In this document: in pieces, positions 1 through 7,006 of the stretch
How the letters are laid out: every line of letters starts with the position of its first letter
How positions within the stretch are numbered: position 1 is the stretch's first letter
Origin: CAYWVK01 sp964461865
GTDB taxonomy: Bacteria; Patescibacteriota; Microgenomatia; Levybacterales; UBA12049
Assembly (NCBI GenBank): GCA_964461865.1
Contig: CAYWVK010000001.1
Location: forward strand, 1 to 42,704
Direction: 5' to 3'
Length of the DNA stretch: 42,704 nt
The notes under the pieces: model-generated
Databases searched by the model: none
The model's input: the letters and a program-made list of their open reading frames with translations, nothing else
Told to the model about the DNA's origin: nothing
Position numbers and translations under genes: made by a program

Positions 1-72
1 ATTATTTTCTGAATAATTATCATCGTTATTTTCTTCAAATTTATATTCCATATGTCTAATTTTAGTATACAT
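1..72 (-). CDS. N-terminal fragment of an unidentified protein, cut by the window edge
   Basis: An open frame on the minus strand starts with ATG at 72 and runs without a stop off the left edge, giving 24 visible residues rich in Asn, Asp and Glu. A second in-frame ATG lies at 51. It sits 23 bases downstream of the HAD-like gene in the same direction, as in an operon. No motif is visible in so short a piece, and there is no clear ribosome binding site. It could also be a chance open stretch. Confidence 0.35.
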   Translation of the reverse strand, partial: MYTKIRHMEYKFEENNDDNYSENN

Positions 73-95
73 TATTTTTTAGAAAAATAATTAAT

Positions 96-698
96 TTATG
101 CTAATTTTCTTATTTCTCCAAGCATGTTTTTTATATCACTCCAATTTCTCATCATTGTTACATGGATAATTCCTGGAATAATAAGGCCTTTTTGTTCTTC
201 CGATTGTTTAGAGTTAAAAGCAACGAGTGTGAATTTTTCCATCAATGGTCTTAAAAAAGGTTTTTCTTTTGTTAATTTCCTTGCTGCCGTAATTACCCTT
301 GAAACATCATCATCAATTAACACTATTTGTTTAATTTCTTTGGGACAGAATATTTCATTATTGCTTAAATTATCTTTACTAAAGCCCGAAGCGTTTAATA
401 AAAGTTTTTCAATTTTGTTTTTAAAACTAAACGCAGCGTGAGTTACTGTATTAATTGGTATACTTAACTCTTTTAATTGATGATGTGTTTGATTTCTTCT
501 AAGCCATTGTGGTCTTGCTGTATAAACACCAAGTATTTCAACGTCTGGTTCTTCTTTTAATATTTTAATCCCTTCAAAAATGCCCTCACTTTTTTGTCTA
601 TCCATTTTTGATTCCGTTTTAAAAACATGATAATCATAAGCACTGTTAATTATAACACCGTCATAATCAAGACCTACCTTAATTCCTCTTTTTTCCAT
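96..698 (-). CDS. HAD-superfamily-like phosphatase
   Basis: A 200-residue soluble protein. The N-terminus has the HAD motif I pattern DYDGV at residues 11-15, with D11 and D13 as the expected nucleophile and acid/base. Motif II is suggested by T60 in VYTAR, motif III by the lysines near 93-95, and motif IV by the LIDDD run at about 127-131, which would bind Mg2+. The fold is therefore a small haloacid-dehalogenase-type phosphohydrolase, possibly of the polynucleotide-phosphatase or nucleotidase kind; the substrate cannot be read from the sequence. No signal peptide or membrane segment is seen, so it should act in the cytoplasm. An extended -10 sequence lies 10 bases upstream of the start. It is transcribed divergently from the MFS pump. 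Confidence 0.7.
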   Translation of the reverse strand: MEKRGIKVGLDYDGVIINSAYDYHVFKTESKMDRQKSEGIFEGIKILKEEPDVEILGVYTARPQWLRRNQTHHQLKELSIPINTVTHAAFSFKNKIEKLLLNASGFSKDNLSNNEIFCPKEIKQIVLIDDDVSRVITAARKLTKEKPFLRPLMEKFTLVAFNSKQSEEQKGLIIPGIIHVTMMRNWSDIKNMLGEIRKLA

Positions 699-708
699 AT
701 AAGCAAGT

Positions 709-717
709 ATTTTAACA
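709..717 (-). promoter_or_regulatory. extended -10 promoter of the HAD-like gene
   Basis: On the minus strand the sequence reads TGT-TAAAAT, an extended -10 element. The predicted +1 is near 702, about four bases before the ATG at 698. A 7-bp inverted repeat (CAAATTT at 716-722, AAATTTG at 727-733) overlaps its upstream edge. Confidence 0.45.
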
Positions 718-743
718 AATTTAAAAAAATTTGCTTCATCAAT

Positions 744-773
744 TTTTAAATATTATTTTAATAATATTTAAAA
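744..773. repeat. 30-bp all-A/T palindrome between divergent genes
   Basis: Two perfect 14-bp arms (744-757 and 760-773) are separated by the two bases TT. It lies between the divergent HAD and MFS promoters, so a terminator role is unlikely. It may be an operator, a cruciform-prone site, or an AT-rich accident. A second, smaller inverted repeat lies nearby at 716-733. Confidence 0.6.
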
Positions 774-803
774 CTTAAAAACATAGGATATAAATGAATT
801 TTT

Positions 804-812
804 TGATATAAT
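804..812 (+). promoter_or_regulatory. extended -10 promoter of the MFS gene
   Basis: TG at 804-805, one base, then a perfect TATAAT at 807-812. The predicted +1 is about 819, which gives a leader of about 70 bases before the ATG at 890. That is much longer than most leaders in this window. Confidence 0.55.
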
Positions 813-818
813 ATAATT

Positions 819-889
819 ATTACAACGATTACGCATTCTGCTGTAGGGAAGCCTCAATAGAAGCGCTACGAAAAAAGAATTAATACATT
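819..889 (+). promoter_or_regulatory. structured 5' leader of the MFS pump, possible cis-regulatory RNA
   Basis: This stretch is richer in G and C than its surroundings. It can form a hairpin: CGC (832-834) with GCG (863-865) and TTCT (836-839) with AGAA (859-862), with one bulged A at 835. A short inner AGG/CCT pairing is also possible. GTAG in the loop (843-846) can pair with CTAC (866-869) just after the stem, giving a pseudoknot or an alternative fold. The zero-length join makes a simple H-type pseudoknot sterically doubtful. I do not recognise it as a known riboswitch class. Confidence 0.4.
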
Positions 890-2065
890 ATGTTGGATAA
901 GCGGATTTGGATAATATTTTTGATTATTTTTATTAACATGCTGGGTTTTGGCATTATATTGCCTTTGTTACCTTATTATGTCGAAAGTCTTGGTGCAGGT
1001 GTTATTACGATCGGTTTAGTTGCTTCTGTTTATTCTCTTTTCCAGTTAATATCAGCGCCAATAATGGGAGAAATCTCAGACAAAATAGGTAGAAGACCAA
1101 TTTTATTGTTTTCATTGGGAGGTACGGTTATATCTTTTATAATTTTAGGTTTTTCAAATTCAATTTTACTTTTGTTTATATCTCGTATTATTGATGGAAT
1201 TTCTGGTGGTAATATTTCTACAGCTCAAGCCTATATTGCAGATATTACCAATAAGGAAAATAGAACTCAGGGTATGGGAATAATGATGGCAGCTTTTAGC
1301 TTGGGAATGATACTTGGTCCTGCAACAGGAGGATTTTTATCTGTCTATGGATATTCAGTTCCTGCTTTTGTAGCAGCTTTTGTTGCATTAATTGCAACAA
1401 TTTTAACTTACTTTTTCTTACCGGAGACTATAAAAATAAAAACAGTAGTGAAGGTTAAAAAAAGAAAAAGTCCAATATTTAGACTTAATGATTTTTATGA
1501 TGCATTAACTCATCCAGAGGTTGGATCTTTACTAATAATTTCTTTTTTAATGATGTTTGCTTTTTCTTTAATGCAAGGAACATTTGCGATTTTTACCCAG
1601 GATTCATTGGGTTTAACAGCTAAAGATAACGGAATAATTTTTGCGTATCTTGGTATTATTGGTGTTTTTATGCAGCTTTTTTTATTAAAAAGAATTTTAA
1701 AATTAATTTCTGAACGTAAAGCAACGGTTATTTCAATTCTTTTTGTAGCATTTGCTCTTGGAATGATTGCTTATAGCTCGAATTTAATAATATTACTTAT
1801 TGCTGTAACTTTTCTTGCTTTTGGAAATAGTATTTCGGGTCCAGTTCTTGCCGGTCTTATTTCAAAAGATACTCCTGATGATGAACAAGGAAATATTGCC
1901 GGCATGACACAAGCAGTTGGTAGTGTTGCAAGGCTTATTGGTCCTATCTCAGGAACCCTTTTTTATAGTCAATTAGGAATGAAGTCGCCATATTTAATCG
2001 CAACGGGTATATTGTTAATAACTGTGTTTTTCGGAACAAAAAAATTATTATTAAATAAAAATTAA
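890..2065 (+). CDS. MFS drug/H+ antiporter-type efflux transporter
   Basis: A 391-residue membrane protein with about 12 predicted membrane segments, the length of the 12-TM drug:H+ antiporter (DHA1) group that contains TetA and MdtG. Motif A is present between segments 2 and 3 (GEISDKIGRRP, about residues 60-70). Motif B (SRIIDGISGG) follows, and motif C (GMILGPATGGFL), typical of antiporters, lies in segment 5. Proton-driven export of a small molecule is the likely role; the substrate cannot be assigned. The gene has a long structured leader that may control it. Its 3' end overlaps the convergent DUF1295 gene by 15 bases. Confidence 0.85.
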   Translation: MLDKRIWIIFLIIFINMLGFGIILPLLPYYVESLGAGVITIGLVASVYSLFQLISAPIMGEISDKIGRRPILLFSLGGTVISFIILGFSNSILLLFISRIIDGISGGNISTAQAYIADITNKENRTQGMGIMMAAFSLGMILGPATGGFLSVYGYSVPAFVAAFVALIATILTYFFLPETIKIKTVVKVKKRKSPIFRLNDFYDALTHPEVGSLLIISFLMMFAFSLMQGTFAIFTQDSLGLTAKDNGIIFAYLGIIGVFMQLFLLKRILKLISERKATVISILFVAFALGMIAYSSNLIILLIAVTFLAFGNSISGPVLAGLISKDTPDDEQGNIAGMTQAVGSVARLIGPISGTLFYSQLGMKSPYLIATGILLITVFFGTKKLLLNKN

Positions 2066-2833
2066 TTTTTTATTGGGGAGAGGAATTAAAATATTCGTTT
2101 TCTTTTTATACTCTTGATAATCTTTGTTGTTACTATATTTTTTGTCGTATTTTCTTTCCAGAGGTGGAATGCCACTTACAAAAAGTAAAAGAAAAGTTAT
2201 ATAAATAGGACCAATTATTGTTAAGTAATACCAGTAAGATAAAAACGGGATTGAAATAAAAAATATACCCCACCAACAAAGCATTTCACCAAAGTAATTA
2301 GGATGCCTTGAATATTTCCAAAGACCAATAGACACCCACTTGTCTTTGTTTTTAGGGTTACTTTTAAATCCGAATTTTTGCTTATCGGCAAAATATTCTA
2401 TGGTTATTCCAACTAACCAAACAATAAAACCAATTGCAGTTAAAAAGCTAAAAGAGCTATTCTCTCTTGAAATTAATATTATTAACGAAGGAAGCATAAT
2501 TACAAAAATGCTTATTGCTTGTAAAAACCAAAACCCGGCAAATTTCATAAAATTGTTTCTAATATTATCAAAGCGGGAATCGGTTTTTGTTTGTAAAATT
2601 CTTTTGAAAAGGTACGTGGCAATTCTTATACCCCAAATAAAAATTAAAATAGTAACTAAAAATTGATTAAGCCCAAATGATGAGTTTAAAAAATAGATAA
2701 AGGAAAGAGCGATAAAGCCTAAGCCGTACGATAAATCAGTCACTTTATCGGTTTTAAAAGTTGCAGCAAAAATAAAAAATATAAGCTGAATTAAGAGAGA
2801 TATTATAAAAGCAAAAAATAATTCTAAAGCCAT
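2051..2833 (-). CDS. DUF1295 family membrane protein (steroid 5-alpha-reductase/isoprenylcysteine methyltransferase-like)
   Basis: A 260-residue protein with about six or seven hydrophobic segments. The C-terminal half carries the family signature: a GLWKYSRHPNYFGE stretch (about residues 170-183) followed by a WWGIF segment. The same RHPNY-type motif binds the cofactor in sterol reductases and in isoprenylcysteine carboxyl methyltransferases. DUF1295 members are poorly characterised, so the reaction is unknown; reduction or methylation of a lipid substrate in the membrane is inference. The gene starts with ATG, has no evident Shine-Dalgarno, and overlaps the MFS gene tail to tail. Confidence 0.85.
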   Translation of the reverse strand: MALELFFAFIISLLIQLIFFIFAATFKTDKVTDLSYGLGFIALSFIYFLNSSFGLNQFLVTILIFIWGIRIATYLFKRILQTKTDSRFDNIRNNFMKFAGFWFLQAISIFVIMLPSLIILISRENSSFSFLTAIGFIVWLVGITIEYFADKQKFGFKSNPKNKDKWVSIGLWKYSRHPNYFGEMLCWWGIFFISIPFLSYWYYLTIIGPIYITFLLLFVSGIPPLERKYDKKYSNNKDYQEYKKKTNILIPLPNKKLIFI

Positions 2834-2917
2834 AATTTTAGTTTAACACAAAAATATCTAAATATTTTCTGTTATTATAATAATATATTTTGAAAAATTT
2901 GTAGTTTAAAATTAAAT

Positions 2918-3117
2918 ATGAAAGTATCAGTTATTGCTCATCCAAACGCAAAAAAACCAAGAATAGAAAAAGACATAACAGGTACGCTTCATGTTTATGT
3001 TAATAAGCCCCCGCTTGAAAATAAGGCAAATAAGGAAATAATTAATTCATTAGTAGATTTTTTCAAAACAAAAAAAGGAAACATTTATTTACTTTCAGGA
3101 GAAAAATCTAAACACAA
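2918..3117 (+). CDS. DUF167/YggU family protein, 3' end lost in assembly gap
   Basis: The first 66 residues of a small protein are visible. They match the DUF167 (YggU) pattern: a short strand, a basic stretch, then VYVNKPPLENKANKEII, the conserved helix-start region of this family, followed by GEKSKH just before the gap. Members are usually about 70-110 residues long, so only the C-terminal part is missing. The function is unknown across the family. A TAAAAT -10-like sequence ends six bases before the ATG, consistent with a leaderless message. Any apparent reading frame continuing after the N run is an artefact of the gap length. Confidence 0.8.
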
Positions 3118-3217
3118 NNNNNNNNNNNNNNNNNNNNNNNNNNNNNNNNNNNNNNNNNNNNNNNNNNNNNNNNNNNNNNNNNNNNNNNNNNNNNNNNNNN
3201 NNNNNNNNNNNNNNNNN
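3118..3217. other. assembly gap of 100 N
   Basis: Exactly 100 unknown bases, the usual placeholder for a scaffold gap of unestimated length. It removes the end of the DUF167 gene and possibly sequence before the Nramp-like gene. Confidence 0.99.
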
Positions 3218-3241
3218 AATAAATTAATATAATAGAATATT

Positions 3242-4642
3242 GTGTCTTTATCTCCATTATCAATTAATTCACTACCTAAATCACCGCCTTTAAGAAAACT
3301 TATTGGACCAAGTTTTGTTATCTTAGCCTTGGGGCTTGGTTCCGGAGAAGTAATACTTTGGCCATATTTAAGTGCGAATTATGGACTTGGAATTATTTGG
3401 GGTGCTCTTCTTGGTTTATCATTCCAATTTTTTATGAATATGGAAATTGAAAGATATGCCTTAGTTCATGGAGAAAGTGTTTTTGTAGGACTTGCTCGAA
3501 AATTTAGATTCATTTCCTTTTGGTTTTTAATATCAACTTTTATCCCCTGGATGTGGCCTGGAATAATAGCGGCATCAGCTAAGTTTTTAGGTGCTATTTT
3601 AGGACTTGAAAATACACATTATTTAGCAATAATTCTTTTACTAATAATTGGAGCAATTCTTTCGTTAGGGCCAGTTCTTTATAAAACAGTTGAAAGATTT
3701 CAAAAAACAATTATTTCAATTGGTGTTCCGATTATTTTTATTCTTAGTATAATTCTTGCAAAAAGTAGTGATTGGACAGCGCTTTTTAAAGGAGCTGTTG
3801 GTATAGGAGAGGGTTTTATGTTTCTTCCCGAAGGGATTGCTATTGCTTCATTTTTAGGTGCTCTAGCTTATGCCGGAGCAGGAGGAAATCTTAACTTAGC
3901 ACAATCATTTTATATTAAGGAAAAAGGTTATGGAATGGGTAAGTACGCCGGTAAAATTACCAGTCTTTTAACAGGAAAAGCAGAAAATATTTCCATTACA
4001 GGAAGTAAATTTACTACATCAGATGAAAATATGCATATGTTTAAAAAATGGTGGAAAAACATTAACATTGAACATTTTTTTGTATTTTGGTTAACCGGTT
4101 CTATTACAATACTTCTTTTATCTCTGCTTTCTTATGTTGCACTTTACGGACAATCAGGTAATGCAGAAGGAGTTACTTTTGTTATTAAAGAAGCTCAGTA
4201 TATCGGTCAAATGATATTTCCTGCTATTGGTACGCTTTTTTTGATAATAGTAAGTCTTACATTGTTTGGAACACAACTTGGTGTATTTGATGCAACTAGT
4301 AGAATCTTATCGGAAAACGTGATTTTAAGTTCATTCGGAAAACTAAAAGAGAAAAATATTCGTTTGTTTTACTATTTAGTATTATGGCTTCAGGTTTTAG
4401 CAGGTATTTTAATAATGCTTTTAGGTTTCACAGAGCCTTTGCAGTTAGTAATTATTGCAGCAGTATTAAATGCAGTTGCAATGTTTGTGCATACTGGTCT
4501 TACTCTTTGGTTAAATTTAACCTCACTTGATAAAAAAATTCGTCCCTCTTTTTTTAGAGTCGGGATAATGCTTTTGGCATTTTTATTTTACGGAGGATTT
4601 AGCGCTTATGTTATCTACGATAGGTTTTTTGTTTTAGGTTAA
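3242..4642 (+). CDS. Nramp-family-like divalent metal transporter
   Basis: A 466-residue protein with about 11-12 membrane segments and the Nramp/LeuT-type order of segments. The first membrane segment carries GLGSGEVILWP (residues 31-41) instead of the DPGN metal-binding motif of classical MntH. The region matching the classical segment-6 MPHN motif reads AYAGAGGNLNLAQ. It thus belongs to a divergent GSGE-type branch; Mn2+/Fe2+ transport is possible but not assured. The start is GTG, with an in-frame TAG six bases upstream limiting the choice, and no Shine-Dalgarno is seen. The assembly gap lies just upstream. It heads a run of ion-related genes. Confidence 0.75.
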   Translation: MSLSPLSINSLPKSPPLRKLIGPSFVILALGLGSGEVILWPYLSANYGLGIIWGALLGLSFQFFMNMEIERYALVHGESVFVGLARKFRFISFWFLISTFIPWMWPGIIAASAKFLGAILGLENTHYLAIILLLIIGAILSLGPVLYKTVERFQKTIISIGVPIIFILSIILAKSSDWTALFKGAVGIGEGFMFLPEGIAIASFLGALAYAGAGGNLNLAQSFYIKEKGYGMGKYAGKITSLLTGKAENISITGSKFTTSDENMHMFKKWWKNINIEHFFVFWLTGSITILLLSLLSYVALYGQSGNAEGVTFVIKEAQYIGQMIFPAIGTLFLIIVSLTLFGTQLGVFDATSRILSENVILSSFGKLKEKNIRLFYYLVLWLQVLAGILIMLLGFTEPLQLVIIAAVLNAVAMFVHTGLTLWLNLTSLDKKIRPSFFRVGIMLLAFLFYGGFSAYVIYDRFFVLG

Positions 4643-4665
4643 TAATTTTTATAATAAAAAATTAT
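4642..4665 (+). repeat. AT-only inverted repeat after the Nramp-like gene
   Basis: Nine-base arms (4642-4650 and 4657-4665) with a six-base loop start at the last base of the stop codon. No T run follows, so this is not a classical intrinsic terminator. It might protect the 3' end of the message. Confidence 0.35.
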
Positions 4666-4669
4666 AAAG

Positions 4670-4698
4670 TTGCTTAAAATTGCCAAAGCAGATATTAT
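4670..4698 (+). promoter_or_regulatory. sigma-70-like promoter of the cation exchanger
   Basis: TTGCTT (4670-4675), a 17-base spacer, then TATTAT (4693-4698). The predicted +1 is about 4705, 20 bases before the ATG. The -35 is identical to that of lepA. Confidence 0.5.
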
Positions 4699-4724
4699 AA
4701 AACCTATATCTTTTAATCTTAATA

Positions 4725-5675
4725 ATGGGAATAGTTGCTAACATATTATTATATATTGCTTCTTTTATTACTATTTGGTGGGGAGCTGGTTTAATTGTTA
4801 AATCTGTTGATAAAGCAGCGCGAAAATTAAAGCTATCAACTTTTGCGATGTCTTTTTTTGTACTCGGGATTTTGACTACCATACCGGAAATGGCAGTTGG
4901 TATAAGAGCGATATCTGAAAATAATCCTGCAGTTTTTGTTGGTAATTTATTAGGTGGAATAGTTGTAATTTTTCTGTTAATAATTCCTGTTTTGGCAATT
5001 TTAGGTAGAGGAATACAGCTAAATCACGACTTAGATAAGAAAACCCTTTTGCTTTCGTTAAGTATCATAGCTCTTCCAAGTTTAATGGTAATTGATCATA
5101 GAATTACTAACATAGAAGGGCTTTTATTAATTTTTTTCTATTTGGTGTTATTTTATGTTATTCAAAAAAAACACGGAATATTTGATAGGGAAAATGTCGC
5201 ATTAATGCAGCTTAGGGCATATTCATTTGTAGATTTGTTAAAAGTTATTGTTGGTATTATAGTTGTTTTTATCTCAAGTAATTTTATTTTTGAGCAAACA
5301 ATTGTTTTTTCAAAAATACTAGAAATTCCAGCATTTTATATTAGCCTTATTGCCTTAAGCCTAGGAACAAATTTGCCGGAAATATCAATTGCTTTTAGAG
5401 CGGTTTTATCAAATAAAAAAGATATCGCGCTTGGAGATTATTTAGGTTCTGGTGCAGCAAATATATTATTGTTTGGTTTACTTACGGTGGCAAACACTGG
5501 GGAAGTTTTAACCGTAAATAATTTTATTTCTACTTTTATGTTTATCTTTTTTGGTCTTGGATTGTTCTTTTATTTTTCTCAATCAAAAAAAGGATTATCG
5601 GTAAAAGAAGGATATATACTCCTGGCAATATATATTACTTTTGTAATATATGAATCTTGGAGAGGAATCATTTAA
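4725..5675 (+). CDS. CaCA-family sodium/calcium exchanger-like protein
   Basis: A 316-residue, roughly 10-TM protein with the two inverted alpha-repeats of the Ca2+/cation antiporter family. The first repeat contains GILTTIPE (about residues 48-55) and the second SLGTNLPE (about 219-226). Each has the conserved proline and ion-binding glutamate, followed by GNLLGG and GSGAAN segments. The length is typical of bacterial YrbG-type exchangers. The likely role is export of Ca2+ (or another cation) across the cell membrane against Na+ or H+. It is followed after 19 bases by mscL, and the neighbouring excalibur gene also suggests a calcium theme; that link is inference. Confidence 0.85.
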   Translation: MGIVANILLYIASFITIWWGAGLIVKSVDKAARKLKLSTFAMSFFVLGILTTIPEMAVGIRAISENNPAVFVGNLLGGIVVIFLLIIPVLAILGRGIQLNHDLDKKTLLLSLSIIALPSLMVIDHRITNIEGLLLIFFYLVLFYVIQKKHGIFDRENVALMQLRAYSFVDLLKVIVGIIVVFISSNFIFEQTIVFSKILEIPAFYISLIALSLGTNLPEISIAFRAVLSNKKDIALGDYLGSGAANILLFGLLTVANTGEVLTVNNFISTFMFIFFGLGLFFYFSQSKKGLSVKEGYILLAIYITFVIYESWRGII

Positions 5676-5677
5676 AA

Positions 5678-5689
5678 AAAGGAGGTGAT
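5678..5689 (+). promoter_or_regulatory. perfect Shine-Dalgarno of mscL
   Basis: AAAGGAGGTGAT matches the canonical anti-Shine-Dalgarno at the end of bacterial 16S rRNA over 12 bases, with GGAGG ending nine bases before the ATG. It begins three bases after the upstream stop codon. Nearly all other starts in the window lack such a site. Confidence 0.9.
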
Positions 5690-5694
5690 AAGAA

Positions 5695-5994
5695 ATGAAG
5701 GGTTTTATTGATTTTGTTAGAGAACAAGGAGTAGTTGGATTAGCGGTTGGTTTTATTTTAGGAGGAGCTGTCTCAAAAATAGTAGCAGCATTGGTAACTG
5801 ATATTATTAATCCCTTAATTGGAATATTAATTGGTGGATTAAATCTTAAAAACGCTTACGTTGAGTCTTTCGGGGCTAAATTTATGTGGGGAGATTTTAT
5901 AAGTGTCTTAATAGATTTTATTATAATTGCTTTTGTAGTTTATTTTGGTGTTAAGTGGTTAAAGCTTGATAAATTAGACAAAAAGAAAGCATAG
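5695..5994 (+). CDS. mscL: large-conductance mechanosensitive channel MscL
   Basis: A 99-residue protein with the MscL layout: an amphipathic N-terminal helix, the first membrane segment GVVGLAVGFILGGAVSKIV (about residues 12-30) that lines the pore, the VTDIINPLIG signature (about 34-43), a short periplasmic-side loop, the second membrane segment, and a basic C-terminal tail. MscL usually has about 130 residues, so the loop and the cytoplasmic helix are shortened here. It forms a homopentamer that opens under membrane tension and releases solutes during osmotic downshock. The unusually strong Shine-Dalgarno suggests high or independent translation within the message it shares with the exchanger gene. 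Confidence 0.95.
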   Translation: MKGFIDFVREQGVVGLAVGFILGGAVSKIVAALVTDIINPLIGILIGGLNLKNAYVESFGAKFMWGDFISVLIDFIIIAFVVYFGVKWLKLDKLDKKKA

Positions 5995-6011
5995 GAATTT
6001 TGATTTAAAAT

Positions 6012-6467
6012 ATGAGCATAATTCAATTTGTTTTAGTTTTAGTATATGGAGTTGTTTCTTTTGTGGTTTTTTTGAGAAGTCTTTATGAATCAATTAAAAA
6101 TAACAAGAATTCATACGGCAATACTTACTTTTTATATCCTTTAGGCATTTTTGTTTGGGGAGACGGTATAATTATTGGAGCTTTTTGGGTAATCTCATCA
6201 ATTATTTCGTTATTGCTTAATGATTTTTTATTTTTATTAATAATAATTGCTGTTTTTTGGGTTATAAGAAGTTATGGTGAAATGACTTATTGGTTTCATC
6301 AGCAATTTTCTCCAATTATCAGAAATCCGGCAGATAAATTAATAGGGTATAAGTATATAAAAAAAGATTCTATTTGGTTTATGTATCAAGTTTTATGGCA
6401 ATGTATATTAATAGCTTCAATAATTGCCTCTGTTTACTTAATTTCTATATGGGTAAAAACCTTATAG
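6012..6467 (+). CDS. unidentified four-helix membrane protein
   Basis: A 151-residue protein with about four hydrophobic segments, near residues 5-22, 44-66, 70-86 and 124-147. Between segments 3 and 4 lies a conserved-looking polar stretch with YGEMTYWFHQQF, rich in aromatic residues and His, then a basic region. I do not recognise the family. It follows mscL by 17 bases, so it is probably co-transcribed with the exchanger and the channel. No Shine-Dalgarno is seen close to the start. A role at the cell membrane is the only supported statement. Confidence 0.7.
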   Translation: MSIIQFVLVLVYGVVSFVVFLRSLYESIKNNKNSYGNTYFLYPLGIFVWGDGIIIGAFWVISSIISLLLNDFLFLLIIIAVFWVIRSYGEMTYWFHQQFSPIIRNPADKLIGYKYIKKDSIWFMYQVLWQCILIASIIASVYLISIWVKTL

Positions 6468-6476
6468 AAAAAACTA

Positions 6477-6504
6477 TTGCATTGAAAAATTTAAATGTTA
6501 TACT
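6477..6504 (+). promoter_or_regulatory. promoter of the 30-residue membrane peptide
   Basis: TTGCAT (6477-6482), a 16-base spacer, then TATACT (6499-6504). Six bases separate the -10 from the ATG at 6511, so the predicted +1 is the start codon itself. Confidence 0.5.
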
Positions 6505-6510
6505 AAAAAT

Positions 6511-6603
6511 ATGACAAAGCTAAAAGGAAAAAAAATATTTCGATTAGTAATTATTGTTGTACTTATTTTAATAGCAGCTTATTTACTTTATTCAATTTGG
6601 TAA
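6511..6603 (+). CDS. 30-residue single-pass membrane peptide
   Basis: A short frame encodes a basic N-terminus (MTKLKGKKIFR), then one hydrophobic segment of about 17 residues, ending in YSIW. By the positive-inside rule the N-terminus should be cytoplasmic. It has its own promoter with the +1 on the ATG and ends three bases before the start of the excalibur gene, so translation of the two may be coupled. No homologue is recognised. A chance ORF cannot be excluded, but the promoter, spacing and sharp basic-then-hydrophobic pattern favour a real gene. Confidence 0.5.
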   Translation: MTKLKGKKIFRLVIIVVLILIAAYLLYSIW

Positions 6604-6606
6604 ATT

Positions 6607-7005
6607 ATGGCAATTCCAAAACTTAAACCATTGGCTAAAGCAAGTGATGGTACAAAAAAGGTTTTAAAGCCTGTTTTAATTGGAATAATTGTTGTTTTAC
6701 TTGGCGCATTTGGCCTTGAAGTAGCAAATACGGATTTCGATTTAGGAAAGTTATTTAGTGGTTCTTCACTAGAAGAATCTAAGGTTTTGCGAGATGATAA
6801 GGGTAATGTGCTTTATGATAAGTTGGGAAATATAGTAACAAATTCTACGGAAGGAAAAAAAGCAGGAGATTATAATTGTGATGATTTTAGTACACAAACA
6901 GAAGCACAAAGTTTTTTTATTAAAGTTGGTGGACTAGGAAATGATTTATATAGACTTGACGGAGATAAAGATGGTGTAGCTTGCGAAGCGCTTCCTCAAA
7001 AATAG
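6607..7005 (+). CDS. membrane-anchored excalibur calcium-binding domain protein
   Basis: A 132-residue protein. Residues about 21-40 form one membrane segment. After a linker with Ser/Asp/Gly-rich sequence comes a C-terminal excalibur domain (about 88-130). It has the family hallmarks: the YNCDDF opening with C91, the TEAQSFF helix, and the DGDKDGVACE ending with D118, D120, D122, C126 and E127. The Asp-rich loop resembles an EF-hand and is thought to bind Ca2+, while the two Cys may pair outside the cell. The domain is common on bacterial surface proteins and often accompanies nucleases, but no nuclease domain is present here. It meets the next gene tail to tail with one base between stops. 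Confidence 0.85.
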   Translation: MAIPKLKPLAKASDGTKKVLKPVLIGIIVVLLGAFGLEVANTDFDLGKLFSGSSLEESKVLRDDKGNVLYDKLGNIVTNSTEGKKAGDYNCDDFSTQTEAQSFFIKVGGLGNDLYRLDGDKDGVACEALPQK

Positions 7006-7006
7006 C

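Noticed and set aside
819..889. Known guanidine (mini-ykkC), preQ1 or fluoride riboswitch before the MFS gene
   Set aside because: The ACGR-loop hairpin pair, the preQ1 tail and the fluoride consensus are not present, so it is reported only as an unassigned structured leader.
3218..3232. Coding tail of the DUF167 gene after the gap
   Set aside because: The reading frame across a placeholder gap of unknown true length has no meaning.
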